From: Acidimicrobiia bacterium
Lineage (GTDB): Bacteria > Actinomycetota > Acidimicrobiia > IMCC26256 > PALSA-555
NCBI GenBank assembly: GCA_009694435.1
Contig: SHUY01000005.1
Coordinates: forward strand, 1 to 50,128
Length of the DNA: 50,128 bases
Reading direction: 5' to 3'
A model generated the notes under the pieces. That model saw only the letters and a program-made list of their open reading frames with translations, made no database searches and was not told the DNA's origin. Position numbers and translations under genes: made by a program. This document shows, piece by piece, positions 1 through 7,990 of this stretch (its first letter is position 1; the number at the start of each line of letters is the position of its first letter).

Positions 1-1
1 G

Positions 2-235
2 ACGCAAGCTGCGACAACCGCAGTCAACTCTGCGTACGCCCCCGACGGTATCAATATTGGGATTAATCAAGGTAGAGCGGCTGGAGCTGGTTTACCTAAT
101 CATCTCCATGTGCATGTTCTTCCTCGATGGATCGCTGATACCAACTTCATGACATCAGTAGCCGAAGCCCGGGTTCTTCCTGAGGCCCTCGATGAAACGC
201 GTGATCGCCTGCGCGCGGCGTGGCCAAAGAAATGA
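2..235 (+). CDS. HIT-family nucleotide hydrolase/phosphorylase, C-terminal part
   Basis: This is a partial gene; the 5' end lies outside the window. The visible 77 residues are in frame 2 and end at TGA 233-235. They carry the histidine triad HLHVHV followed by LPRW, with an upstream NQGRAAGAG stretch, typical of HIT-superfamily enzymes that act on nucleoside polyphosphates such as Ap4A. In mycobacteria the same neighbour of pgsA is a HIT protein (Rv2613c family, Ap4A phosphorylase). That parallel supports the family but not the exact substrate. Its stop overlaps the next start by 4 bases (ATGA). Confidence 0.9.
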   Translation, partial: TQAATTAVNSAYAPDGINIGINQGRAAGAGLPNHLHVHVLPRWIADTNFMTSVAEARVLPEALDETRDRLRAAWPKK

Positions 236-735
236 GTAAACCTGTGTCTGATAAACCCCCTGCCGCTGCGCCCGAAACCGTCGGTGATTCGTTGCCCGAC
301 GAACTAAACGTAACGGCTTATGTCGGCCCTTATATATTTCCTGATATCCGTCGCCGCCGCATCGCGGCAACAATTTTGGCGATTATTTCAGTTATCGGCC
401 TAGGGGTAGGCATCTCTGCGGACAATATTGGAGTAATTGTCGGTGGAGTGGTTATCGGGGTTATTTCGCTATGGTTTTTTTTGGCCGCATGGCCGCTGGC
501 TATCGACCAAACCGAAGCCTTGGCTATTGCCAGCCGAACCGTCGGGTTCGCCGTGGGACATGCTTCGGCCCAGATCGGTTGGACCGGACTTCGTTCCCGG
601 CCTTCGTGGCGGATATTGGTCTATTCCACCGAATCGCCCCCAGACATTCGGGGACTAGTGGAGATTGATGCGGTTGACGGACAAGTCATTGGTGATTACT
701 TAGAAGCCAATCCTGAAGACTGGTCAGATTTATAG
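232..735 (+). CDS. Uncharacterised two-helix membrane protein
   Basis: The protein has 167 residues, taking the ATG at 232 that overlaps the HIT stop (ATGA); an in-frame ATG at 220 is possible but less likely. A polar, proline/alanine-rich N-terminus of about 40 residues and an RRRR positive patch lead into two hydrophobic segments near 44-62 and 66-89. A soluble tail of about 75 residues follows. The tail includes SWRILVYS and VEIDAVDGQVIG, which faintly recalls a PepSY-like strand pattern; that is only an impression. I do not recognise the family. Sitting between the HIT hydrolase and pgsA, it is probably co-transcribed with the HIT gene and may act at the membrane. Confidence 0.75.
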   Translation: MSKPVSDKPPAAAPETVGDSLPDELNVTAYVGPYIFPDIRRRRIAATILAIISVIGLGVGISADNIGVIVGGVVIGVISLWFFLAAWPLAIDQTEALAIASRTVGFAVGHASAQIGWTGLRSRPSWRILVYSTESPPDIRGLVEIDAVDGQVIGDYLEANPEDWSDL

Positions 736-899
736 CCAAGCACTCCCTAGAGTTTTACTTAAAAACTAGGTGTTATCAAAATCTGCTCTAGGTGTGATAA
801 ATTTATTTATTCGTGAAATTTGAAGACAAATTTTGCTGGTTATTAGATTCAAGTTTTAATAAAAAAATGTAATTAAACAGTTTGGAAGTAGGTAGGTAA
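736..899. other. AT-rich intergenic region with repeats before pgsA
   Basis: This is the longest non-coding stretch in the window (164 bases) and is clearly more AT-rich than its surroundings. It holds a bulged hairpin (746-750 CCTAG with 766-770 CTAGG, plus TTTT 753-756 with AAAA). It also holds a direct repeat CTAGGTGT at 766-773 and 788-795, 22 bases apart, and a perfect 7-base stem AAATTTG/CAAATTT at 826-832 and 837-843. No run of U follows these stems, so a classical terminator is not clear. It probably contains the promoter and control sites of the pgsA group. Confidence 0.5.
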
Positions 900-1553
900 G
901 TGATTGATCGGCGGTGGCGAGATTCGGTTGAGCGAGGTCTTGAGCCAGTAGGGCGGGCGCTCGTTCGAGTAGGGATTTCGGCTGACGCGCTGACTGTGTT
1001 CGGGCTTTTCGCGGCGATAGTCACGGCTTTGCTTATCGCCAACGGTAATTTGCTTCTGGCAGTGTTTGGGCTAATCGCGACGGGAATACCAGACATCCTT
1101 GATGGGTCAGTCGCTCGCCAAAGCGGGACTGCGAGCGAGCGAGGAGCATTTTTCGATTCAGTATTTGATCGCATTGCTGATGCCGTCATTCTCGGTGGCG
1201 TGGCGTGGCACTTAAGTTCGCAGGGCTCGCAACTGCCAATATTGGTTTTCGCGGTGCTTGCTCTAACGATGTTGGTTTCTTACGAACGGGCTAAAGCTGA
1301 AGCACTCGGCCTTTCGGCTCGAGGAGGGATCATGGAACGGCTGGAGCGATTCGTCCTCTTAGGCATCGGTCTCGCTCTTGACATCCTCGTGCCAGTGTTG
1401 TGGATCATGCTCGTCTTGACCGCTATTACTGCTGTTCACCGCTTCGTGATGGTTTGGCGCCAAGCAACTCCCGACAGGGGCCGCCGGTTATCACGACCTA
1501 GTCGGAGCATTCGTGCTCGGCGCGCGCGTCGCGTATCTCGCGTATCGAGCTAG
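900..1553 (+). CDS. pgsA: CDP-alcohol phosphatidyltransferase (PgsA/PI-phosphate synthase type)
   Basis: This is an integral membrane enzyme of 217 residues that transfers a phosphatidyl group from CDP-diacylglycerol to an alcohol. The full family motif D-G-x2-A-R-x8-G-x3-D-x3-D is present with D68, G69, A72, R73, G82, D86 and D90. Several hydrophobic helices surround it, and the C-terminus is very arginine-rich. The next two genes (acyltransferase and PimA-like mannosyltransferase) mirror mycobacterial Rv2612c-Rv2610c, which suggests the acceptor is inositol phosphate. A phosphatidylglycerophosphate synthase role cannot be excluded from sequence alone. The start is GTG at 900, with a weak GGTAGG upstream. 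Confidence 0.88.
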   Translation: MIDRRWRDSVERGLEPVGRALVRVGISADALTVFGLFAAIVTALLIANGNLLLAVFGLIATGIPDILDGSVARQSGTASERGAFFDSVFDRIADAVILGGVAWHLSSQGSQLPILVFAVLALTMLVSYERAKAEALGLSARGGIMERLERFVLLGIGLALDILVPVLWIMLVLTAITAVHRFVMVWRQATPDRGRRLSRPSRSIRARRARRVSRVSS

Positions 1554-2382
1554 TGCGGAGGCGGCTCGACGTTTACCTGCGTCAGTCAGTCGTCCGCTCG
1601 CTCGCTCGGCTGGTGTAATAGCTTCAGTCGCCACTCCCGCGCGAAGAGCGCAAGTAAAACGAAATCTTGCTCGAATTACTGATGATCAACTGAGCGATGA
1701 TGAAATGCGTAGAGCGGTGGCTCAAGTTTTTGAAAACTATTCTCGTTACTGGCTTGAGTTGTTTCGCAGCGGTGATGGCAATTTTGGTGCTATGGAGCTT
1801 AAGGGAAGAAATCATCTCGACGAATTATCGGGGGGCGCAATATTGGCGCTTCCTCATCTAGGCAATTGGGATTTAGGGGGCGGGTTCCTTTGCTCGCAGG
1901 GTTTCCCGCTGACCGTGGTCGCGGAAACGATTGAGCCCCCAGAATTATTTGAGTTTTTCACTGCTAGCAGAGAACGATTAGGGATGGAGGTAGTTCCTCT
2001 TGATACACAGGCGACCGGAAAATTAATTAGAGCTCTCGACGCTGATCGATTGGTGTGTTTAGTCGCCGATCGAGATATCAGCGGCGACGGGGTTGAAGTG
2101 GAATTTTTCGGTGAACGCACCAAAGTCCCTGGCGGCCCCGCCTTGTTGGCATTGCGAACCGGCGCACCTCTACTTCCCGCCGCGGCATTTTTTGGTCCCC
2201 AAGACAGCCATGTAATCGAAATACGGAAGCCATTAAAAGTTGCCCGAGAGGGAAGTTTACGACAAGACGTAGTTCGAATTACTCAAGAGTTAGTCAGAAA
2301 CTTTGAAGATTTTATTAGGACCGCCCCCGATCAGTGGCTAGTACTACAACCCAATTGGCCGTCAGATCGGTTGGCGCAGTGA
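1513..2382 (+). CDS. LpxL/HtrB-type lysophospholipid acyltransferase (PatA-like)
   Basis: The protein has 289 residues. The H-x4-D acyltransferase signature is HLGNWD (H115, D120), in the LALPHLGNWD context typical of the LpxL/HtrB family. Actinobacteria lack lipid A, and the member at this locus in mycobacteria (PatA, Rv2611c) acylates the mannose of phosphatidylinositol mannosides at the inner face of the membrane. Position between pgsA and a PimA-like gene supports the same role here. The GTG start at 1513 overlaps pgsA by 41 bases; a later start would shorten the N-terminal helix. The stop overlaps the next gene. Confidence 0.85.
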   Translation: MLGARVAYLAYRASAEAARRLPASVSRPLARSAGVIASVATPARRAQVKRNLARITDDQLSDDEMRRAVAQVFENYSRYWLELFRSGDGNFGAMELKGRNHLDELSGGAILALPHLGNWDLGGGFLCSQGFPLTVVAETIEPPELFEFFTASRERLGMEVVPLDTQATGKLIRALDADRLVCLVADRDISGDGVEVEFFGERTKVPGGPALLALRTGAPLLPAAAFFGPQDSHVIEIRKPLKVAREGSLRQDVVRITQELVRNFEDFIRTAPDQWLVLQPNWPSDRLAQ

Positions 2383-3509
2383 CTCCCTTGGGCGATCCAT
2401 TGCGGGTAGTTCTTACCTGCCCTTATTCACTGTCGGTAGATGGAGGCGTACAGGGGCAAGTACTGGGTCTAGCCCGAGAGTTGCGCGCCCAAGGAGTCGA
2501 TGCTCGAGTCTTGGCTCCTTCCGATGGTCCACCGCCCGAGCCCGGAGTAGTGAGCTTGGGGCCAACTCGGCGATTTTCTAGCAACGGATCGATAGCACCA
2601 ATTACTGTTGGCCGGGTAGTAGCGGCGCGTACCTTTGAGGCCGTACGGGCTTTAAGGCCGGATGTAGTCCATTTGCACGAGCCGCTTTCTCCTATGCATT
2701 ACCCCTTAATACTTGGTACCGATCTACCCGCAATCGGGACCTTTCACGCTGCTCATACTGGGCGCAACGCCTGGTACGACACCTTCCGTTACCCACTAGC
2801 CAAAATGGTCGACCGACTATCGGCTATTACTGCCGTCTCCGAAGAGGCACGACGCAACGTCGAAGAATTGACCGGCGGAGGCTGCGAAATTATTCCGAAT
2901 GGAGTTGACGTACAAATCTTTTCTCAAGCACCCCCGTGGCCAAGTTCGCAACCCGCCATCGCTTTTCTTGGCCGTCACGAGCCTCGCAAAGGCCTCGCGG
3001 TGCTACTCGAAGCCTTCGTGGGGATTGACCGTGCGGTTGATCTTTGGATTATGGGTGAAGGACCCCAGACGTCCTCGCTGCGCAGTCAGTACGAAAAATA
3101 TTCAACCCCAAAAAAACGGATTGAGTGGATAGGCCATGTATCCGAATCAGAAAAAGCGGCCCGACTCGGTGGTTCGACCATTGCCTGCTTTCCGTCGCTC
3201 GAAGGGGAATCGTTCGGGATAGTCCTCCTTGAAGCCATGGCGGCTCGGACGGCGGTGGTCGCGTCCGATCTAACCGGTTATCGCCACGTGGCTCGGCCTA
3301 ATCGAGAAGGAGTTATGGTCCACCCGGGCGACGTGATGGGGTTGAGGTCGGCTTTACAAGAATTGTTAGATAAAAAAGAATTACGCCAGACCATGGTCGA
3401 CGCTGGGGTCAGGCGTACGGAAAAATTCTTGCTCGAAAATGTGGCCGCCAAGTTCCACGAGTTGTACCGTGCTGCGGTAGCCGGAAGGCAGACTCTGCCT
3501 CAGTCTTGA
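2379..3509 (+). CDS. pimA: GT4 glycosyltransferase, PimA-like phosphatidylinositol mannosyltransferase
   Basis: This GT-B fold enzyme has 376 residues. The N-terminus VLTCPYSLSVDGGVQGQV matches the PimA nucleotide/acceptor loop. Further family marks are VHLHEPLSP, the PNGVDV turn, LGRHEPRKG and the donor-site E-x7-E region in ESFGIVLLEAM. It likely transfers the first mannose from GDP-mannose to phosphatidyl-myo-inositol on the cytoplasmic side. I chose the GTG at 2379 because it forms a 4-base GTGA overlap with the acyltransferase stop and fits the family N-terminus. An in-frame GTG at 2334 would add 15 residues. Confidence 0.88.
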   Translation: MTPLGDPLRVVLTCPYSLSVDGGVQGQVLGLARELRAQGVDARVLAPSDGPPPEPGVVSLGPTRRFSSNGSIAPITVGRVVAARTFEAVRALRPDVVHLHEPLSPMHYPLILGTDLPAIGTFHAAHTGRNAWYDTFRYPLAKMVDRLSAITAVSEEARRNVEELTGGGCEIIPNGVDVQIFSQAPPWPSSQPAIAFLGRHEPRKGLAVLLEAFVGIDRAVDLWIMGEGPQTSSLRSQYEKYSTPKKRIEWIGHVSESEKAARLGGSTIACFPSLEGESFGIVLLEAMAARTAVVASDLTGYRHVARPNREGVMVHPGDVMGLRSALQELLDKKELRQTMVDAGVRRTEKFLLENVAAKFHELYRAAVAGRQTLPQS

Positions 3510-3621
3510 ACTACAAGAACCCGATAGCCCGCGTAGGTAGGTGCGGTCTACGATGGAGACATCAGAGTTTAAGTTTTGTATCGGGCACCAGTGGGCCTGA
3601 TCAGGTTGAGAGGAGAAAGTT

Positions 3622-4176
3622 ATGGTGCTTGTCGTTGTCATCGTAGTCGTAGTGCTATTGGTCGTTCTTGCTCTGATGTTCAACTCACTAGTCCGAGCGC
3701 GAAATCGAGTAGACAACGCTTGGAGTCAAATTGATGTTCAACTTAAACGTCGCCATGATCTGATTCCTAATCTGGTTGAAACGGTCAAGGGTTACGCATC
3801 TCATGAACGCCAAACCTTTGAAGCCGTAACTTCCGCCCGCAACTCTGCCGTGGCCACGCAAAAATCTGGCACGGTTAACGAAGTAGCCGGTGCAGAAAAT
3901 GCTCTGACGGGTGCGCTTAAGAGCCTCTTTGCTGTGGCCGAGGCCTATCCAGACTTAAAGGCCGATAAGAGCTTTTTGGCGCTGCAAGAAGAGCTCACTT
4001 CAACTGAAGACCGAGTGGCTTACGCTCGCCAGTTTTATAACGACAGTGTGTTGAGTTATAACAATGCCATCCAAACCCTGCCGCGCAATGTTTTGGCCGG
4101 AGCGTTTAATTTTTCTAAGAAAGAATTTTTCGAGGCTGATCCCAGCGATACGGGTCCAGTTTCGGTGAAGTTCTAG
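3622..4176 (+). CDS. lemA: LemA family protein
   Basis: The protein has 184 residues. A single N-terminal membrane helix (about residues 2-20, almost all V, L and I) precedes the coiled helical LemA domain, with the diagnostic [20 protein letters not shown] stretch. ATG 3622 has a good ribosome site (GAGAGGAGAAAG). LemA proteins are membrane-anchored with an extracytoplasmic helical bundle. Their function is poorly defined, though they often neighbour M48 proteases, as here. A possible -10 box TACGAT lies at about 3550. Confidence 0.93.
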   Translation: MVLVVVIVVVVLLVVLALMFNSLVRARNRVDNAWSQIDVQLKRRHDLIPNLVETVKGYASHERQTFEAVTSARNSAVATQKSGTVNEVAGAENALTGALKSLFAVAEAYPDLKADKSFLALQEELTSTEDRVAYARQFYNDSVLSYNNAIQTLPRNVLAGAFNFSKKEFFEADPSDTGPVSVKF

Positions 4177-4194
4177 TAAGTAGTCTGGGGCTTT

Positions 4195-5160
4195 GTGGGT
4201 AATTCAAGCACGCCATCATCAAATGTGGGTGGAATAGTTGGATCCCATACTAACTTTTCTCGAGAGATAAGACGAAATAAATTTAGGACACTAGTAATCT
4301 TGATGGCGTTTGTGGCTCTTATTGTTCTTGTTGGGATAGCGGTTGACGTTCTTTTCAATTTCGGTTTAGTTGGAGTCTTGGTGGCTCTAGTCATTGCAAC
4401 GATGATGGCGGGGTTTTCGTATTTCAATTCCGACAAAGTAGCGCTAGCCGTAACCGGTGCTAAGCCGGCCGACCCTAACGAATATCAGCGATTCCATAAT
4501 CTGGTGGAAGGGTTATGCATTGCTAGCGGTTTGCCTAAACCTCGCTTGTACGTAATCAACGATCCCGCGCCCAACGCTTTTGCTACCGGCCGCAATCCTA
4601 AGCACGCCGCGCTCGCGGCTACTACGGGTCTTTTGGGCATGATGAATAGGGTTGAACTTGAGGGCGTGATTGCTCACGAACTTTCGCACGTCAAGAACTA
4701 CGATATTTTGGCCGCCACAGTGGCCGTGACCGCGGTGGGGGCTATTGCCTTATTGGCCGATTTAGGCCTGCGCTTTTGGATATTTGGTGGGCGCAGCAAT
4801 CGCAGTGACAATAACGACGCGGGGGCGGTGGGGGTAGTAATCGCATTGTTGGCTATGACCTTGCTTATCTTGGCCCCTCTAGGGGCTCAACTGATGCAAT
4901 TTTCGATGAACCGAAAGCGAGAACTTCTCGCCGACGCCACGGCGGTGCAATTGACTCGCTACCCCCCAGGATTATGTGCCGCGCTCAAGAAGCTCCAAGC
5001 CGATACGGTGGTGGTTCATCACGCGACTAGAGCCACCGCACAATTATGGATCGAGTCACCCCTCGACCGAGAAGAAGGGAAAAAAGGATCTTGGCTAAAT
5101 CGAGCTTTCGATACTCATCCACCCCTCAGCGAGCGAATAGAGATTCTCGAATCGATGTAG
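4195..5160 (+). CDS. htpX: HtpX-like M48 family membrane zinc protease
   Basis: The protein has 321 residues. The zinc site is HELSH (H161, E162, H165), with the third ligand E243 in KRELLADATA. Two membrane segments precede the catalytic domain (about 31-51 and 57-75) and two follow it (about 172-195 and 211-231). This layout matches HtpX, which degrades misfolded membrane proteins with the active site facing the cytoplasm. The GTG start at 4195 has only a weak GGGG site upstream. It lies 18 bases after lemA and is probably in one operon with it. Confidence 0.92.
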   Translation: MGNSSTPSSNVGGIVGSHTNFSREIRRNKFRTLVILMAFVALIVLVGIAVDVLFNFGLVGVLVALVIATMMAGFSYFNSDKVALAVTGAKPADPNEYQRFHNLVEGLCIASGLPKPRLYVINDPAPNAFATGRNPKHAALAATTGLLGMMNRVELEGVIAHELSHVKNYDILAATVAVTAVGAIALLADLGLRFWIFGGRSNRSDNNDAGAVGVVIALLAMTLLILAPLGAQLMQFSMNRKRELLADATAVQLTRYPPGLCAALKKLQADTVVVHHATRATAQLWIESPLDREEGKKGSWLNRAFDTHPPLSERIEILESM

Positions 5161-5192
5161 ATAAGGTTTCTTCCCCTCGATCTCGGCGTTCG

Positions 5193-6344
5193 TTGTACCG
5201 CGCCGCCGCAGTGGTAATTATTAGCGCGGTAGTTATCAGCGCGTGTGGCGGCGGTAGTGATTCAGATAAGAAAAAAGCTGCGACCACAACCACAACTAAA
5301 GCTATTCCCATCGCGCCGTTAACTGGATTGCCTGACCCCAGTGGAGTCTCGGGAACACGCGCGAGTTTGGCGGTAAAAATTGAGAACACCCCCGAAGCGC
5401 GCCCGCAGTCGGGGCTCGATGTCGCCGACGTAGTCTTTGAAGAGGCGGTCGAAGGGGGAATTACTCGGTTTTGGGCGATATTTAACTCTGCGGCGCCCGA
5501 AGCTGTAGGCCCAATTCGCTCGGTTCGAGCCATGGATCCACAAATCGTCGTTCCCTTCGGAGGAATAGTTGTATTTTCCGGTGGTGCGCCGGACAACGTT
5601 GCGCTTATGGAAGCGACCGATCTGGTTAAAGTCAGCGAAAACAACGCGGGCAGCGCGTTCTTCCGTGAGCCTTCTCGCTCGGCCCCTCATAATCTTTACG
5701 GGCGCACCGCGGAGTTGTTTAGTCGAGGAGGAACGCCCGTTCCCCCCGTTCCCCAGTTTTCTTACGTTGGTGTACCCGACTCAAACTCCACGGTGCCGAC
5801 TGCTACCACTACTACCGTAAAGTCGAAGTCGAAGTCGAAGTCGAAGAAACCGTTACCAACTACGACCACGACTGCTCCTGTCCCCTTTACCGGTGAAGCG
5901 ATTTCTCAGTTTCATGTGAATTTTGCTTCGGGCTACGACGTTACCTACGTCTGGGATCCAGCTTTAGGGTGGAAGCGTTTTTCTCAAACTTCAACCCCAT
6001 TTATGTCCGCAACGAGTCCACCGGCGCAAATATCGGTTACCAACGTCATCGTCAACTTCATTCCTTACGGCGGCGGTGGGGGAGACGGCAACATGATTGG
6101 CACTGGAACGTCGTGGATTTTCTCTAACGGAAACTTGATCAAGGGTACCTGGACTAAAGCCAATGACGCCGATATCACTCACTACACCGACGCGGCCGGA
6201 GCACCAATCCGGATCACCCCAGGACGCACTTGGGTTGAACTGCTGCCTCTGGACAAAACAGTTGATGTGGTGGCCACCCCCGTGCCGCCTACTACCGTTG
6301 CTGCTCCGGTGACCACTGCGCCTAAGGCAAAAAAGAAAAAGTAG
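5193..6344 (+). CDS. DUF3048 (YerB-like) lipoprotein
   Basis: A lipoprotein signal peptide ends in a lipobox (VVISAC) followed by CGGGSDSD, then a Thr-rich linker. The DUF3048 N-terminal domain follows, with PLTGLP, ARPQSGLD, DVVFEEAVEGGITRF and GPIRSVR. The C-terminal DUF3048 region (FHVNFASGYDVTYVWD to RTWVELLP) comes after a low-complexity (KS)n/Thr insert, and the tail is Lys-rich. The start is uncertain. TTG 5193 gives a compact signal peptide (383 residues); in-frame TTG 5091 and ATG 5046 exist but overlap htpX by 70 and 115 bases. The family function is unknown; the protein is exported and anchored outside the membrane. Confidence 0.82.
   Translation: MYRAAAVVIISAVVISACGGGSDSDKKKAATTTTTKAIPIAPLTGLPDPSGVSGTRASLAVKIENTPEARPQSGLDVADVVFEEAVEGGITRFWAIFNSAAPEAVGPIRSVRAMDPQIVVPFGGIVVFSGGAPDNVALMEATDLVKVSENNAGSAFFREPSRSAPHNLYGRTAELFSRGGTPVPPVPQFSYVGVPDSNSTVPTATTTTVKSKSKSKSKKPLPTTTTTAPVPFTGEAISQFHVNFASGYDVTYVWDPALGWKRFSQTSTPFMSATSPPAQISVTNVIVNFIPYGGGGGDGNMIGTGTSWIFSNGNLIKGTWTKANDADITHYTDAAGAPIRITPGRTWVELLPLDKTVDVVATPVPPTTVAAPVTTAPKAKKKK
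5820..5846 (+). repeat. Hexanucleotide repeat AAGTCG inside the DUF3048 gene
   Basis: Four perfect tandem copies of AAGTCG followed by AAG encode KSKSKSKSK. The repeat lies in the linker between the two halves of the lipoprotein. A 6-base unit changes length in whole codons, so slippage would alter linker length without breaking the frame. Confidence 0.95.
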
Positions 6345-6396
6345 CCGCCTAGCTAAGCGCAGATGGGCTTTATTCGCTCATACGCCACCCCATCGG

Positions 6397-6402
6397 TAGA
6401 CT
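6397..6402 (+). promoter_or_regulatory. Candidate leaderless -10 box of pdxS
   Basis: TAGACT matches TANNNT and ends 7 bases before the pdxS ATG, so transcription would start at or next to the start codon. No Shine-Dalgarno sequence is visible. No good -35 is seen; an inverted repeat GATGGG (6362-6367)/CCCATC (6389-6394) spans that region and could bind a regulator. Confidence 0.5.
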
Positions 6403-6409
6403 CAATGCT

Positions 6410-7306
6410 ATGAGTTCAGAATCTGATCGGCACCATACGGGCACCGTTCGAGTCAAGCGCGGGCTTGCTGAGATGCTGCGCGGCGGAGTCATTATGGATG
6501 TAGTTGACGCCGACCAAGCGCGGATTGCTCAAGATGCAGGAGCGGTGGCGGTGATGGCATTAGAACGAGTGCCCTCTGATATTCGTCGCGACGGTGGAGT
6601 AGCGCGCATGAGCGACCCGTCAATGATCGAAAATATTCAAGCCACAGTTACTATCCCCGTAATGGCAAAGTGCCGAATTGGACATTTTGCTGAAGCACAA
6701 ATACTTGAGTCGTTAGGAGTGGACTATATCGACGAAAGTGAAGTTCTTACTCCGGCCGATGAAGCTCATCACGTCGACAAATGGGCTTTCACTACTCCCT
6801 TTGTATGTGGCGCAACCAATCTTGGTGAAGCGTTACGCCGAATTTCTGAAGGGGCCTGCATGATTCGCTCTAAGGGCGAAGCGGGCACCGGCAACATCGT
6901 CGAAGCGGTTCGTCACCTGCGTTCAATTTTGGGCACAATTCGTAGCCTGACCGTAGCCGACGAATCTGAACTTTTTGTTTGGGCCAAAGAATTGCGTGCC
7001 CCGCTTGAACTTGTTCAAGAAGTAGCGCGACTTGGTGAACTTCCTGTTCCGATGTTTTGTGCGGGTGGGATCGCCACCCCCGCCGACGCGTCTCTTGTTT
7101 TACAATTAGGCGCCCAAGCAGTATTCGTTGGCAGTGGCATTTTCAAGAGTTCCGACCCTGCGTCCCGAGCCAAAGCCATCGTAGAAGCGACTACGCATTA
7201 TCGTGAACCAGCTATTGTCGCCAAAGTTTCTCGAGGTCTTGGTGAAGCGATGCCCGGAGAAGAAATCGCGGGATTAGAAACTCGTCTTTCTGAGCGGGGA
7301 TGGTAA
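6410..7306 (+). CDS. pdxS: Pyridoxal 5'-phosphate synthase, lyase subunit PdxS
   Basis: The protein has 298 residues, the usual length. PdxS builds PLP from ribose 5-phosphate, glyceraldehyde 3-phosphate and ammonia supplied by PdxT. The (beta/alpha)8 barrel shows the conserved [11 protein letters not shown] (D30), VMAKCRIGH with the Schiff-base lysine K87, and [11 protein letters not shown] with the second active lysine K155. The glycine-rich phosphate loop ends in [10 protein letters not shown]. PdxT is encoded 65 bases downstream, so this is a complete DXP-independent vitamin B6 pathway. Confidence 0.98.
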   Translation: MSSESDRHHTGTVRVKRGLAEMLRGGVIMDVVDADQARIAQDAGAVAVMALERVPSDIRRDGGVARMSDPSMIENIQATVTIPVMAKCRIGHFAEAQILESLGVDYIDESEVLTPADEAHHVDKWAFTTPFVCGATNLGEALRRISEGACMIRSKGEAGTGNIVEAVRHLRSILGTIRSLTVADESELFVWAKELRAPLELVQEVARLGELPVPMFCAGGIATPADASLVLQLGAQAVFVGSGIFKSSDPASRAKAIVEATTHYREPAIVAKVSRGLGEAMPGEEIAGLETRLSERGW

Positions 7307-7371
7307 ACGAACCGTCCTTGCGCCAAGATCAAATTCTTGGCCGCTACCGCTAACGCCGTAAGGTAAGCCTG

Positions 7372-7944
7372 ATGAAGGTTGGAGTTTTAGCTCTCCAAGG
7401 AGCGTTTCGAGAGCAGCGTGAAGTGTTTGCCGCTTTGGGTTGTGAAGCATTCGAGGTGCGGTCAGCTCGGGACCTAGCTGCTACCGATGCTCTGGTGTTA
7501 CCCGGTGGAGAATCAACCGCTATTGCCCACCTTTTGCGTACTGGCGATCTACTCGATCCACTTAAAGAGAGAATCGAGGCTGGCGTTCCTGTGCTAGCCA
7601 CCTGTGCTGGCCTGATCATCAGCGCTCGAGAAGTAGTCGGTGGTCTAAAGGGTCAAGTCGGTCTAGACATTCTCGATGTTACGGTGAAAAGAAATGCCTA
7701 CGGAAATCAGCAACAGTCGTTCGAAGCCCCAATAGACATCAGTATTTCCCCCGACCCGTTTCCCGGAGTTTTCATTCGCGCTCCGGTCATCGAAAGAGTG
7801 GGAGACGATATTGAGGTTTTAGGTGCCCACGACGGATCGCCCGTCTTGGTACGCGCCGGTAAGGTATGGGCATCAACATTCCATCCCGAGCTGTCGGGCG
7901 ATTTGCGGATTCATCAAGCTTTTATACAATCAGCCAGCGAATAG
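7372..7944 (+). CDS. pdxT: Pyridoxal 5'-phosphate synthase, glutaminase subunit PdxT
   Basis: The protein has 190 residues. This class I glutamine amidotransferase hydrolyses glutamine and channels ammonia to PdxS. The conserved GGES loop is at 45-48, the nucleophile is C79 in ATCAG, and the catalytic pair H171/E173 is in FHPEL. ATG 7372 has an AAGGTAAG site upstream. In mycobacteria a thioesterase gene separates pdxS and pdxT; here they are adjacent. Confidence 0.98.
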   Translation: MKVGVLALQGAFREQREVFAALGCEAFEVRSARDLAATDALVLPGGESTAIAHLLRTGDLLDPLKERIEAGVPVLATCAGLIISAREVVGGLKGQVGLDILDVTVKRNAYGNQQQSFEAPIDISISPDPFPGVFIRAPVIERVGDDIEVLGAHDGSPVLVRAGKVWASTFHPELSGDLRIHQAFIQSASE

Positions 7945-7990
7945 ATATCGAAGCCACGAATAGAATATCGAGTGAAGGGGGTGAGCGTTA

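Noticed and set aside
5126-5644. Minus-strand open frame of 172 codons opposite the DUF3048 gene
   Set aside because: It lies antisense to a clear lipoprotein gene, its translation is low-complexity Ser/Thr/Val, and it has no domain or ribosome site.
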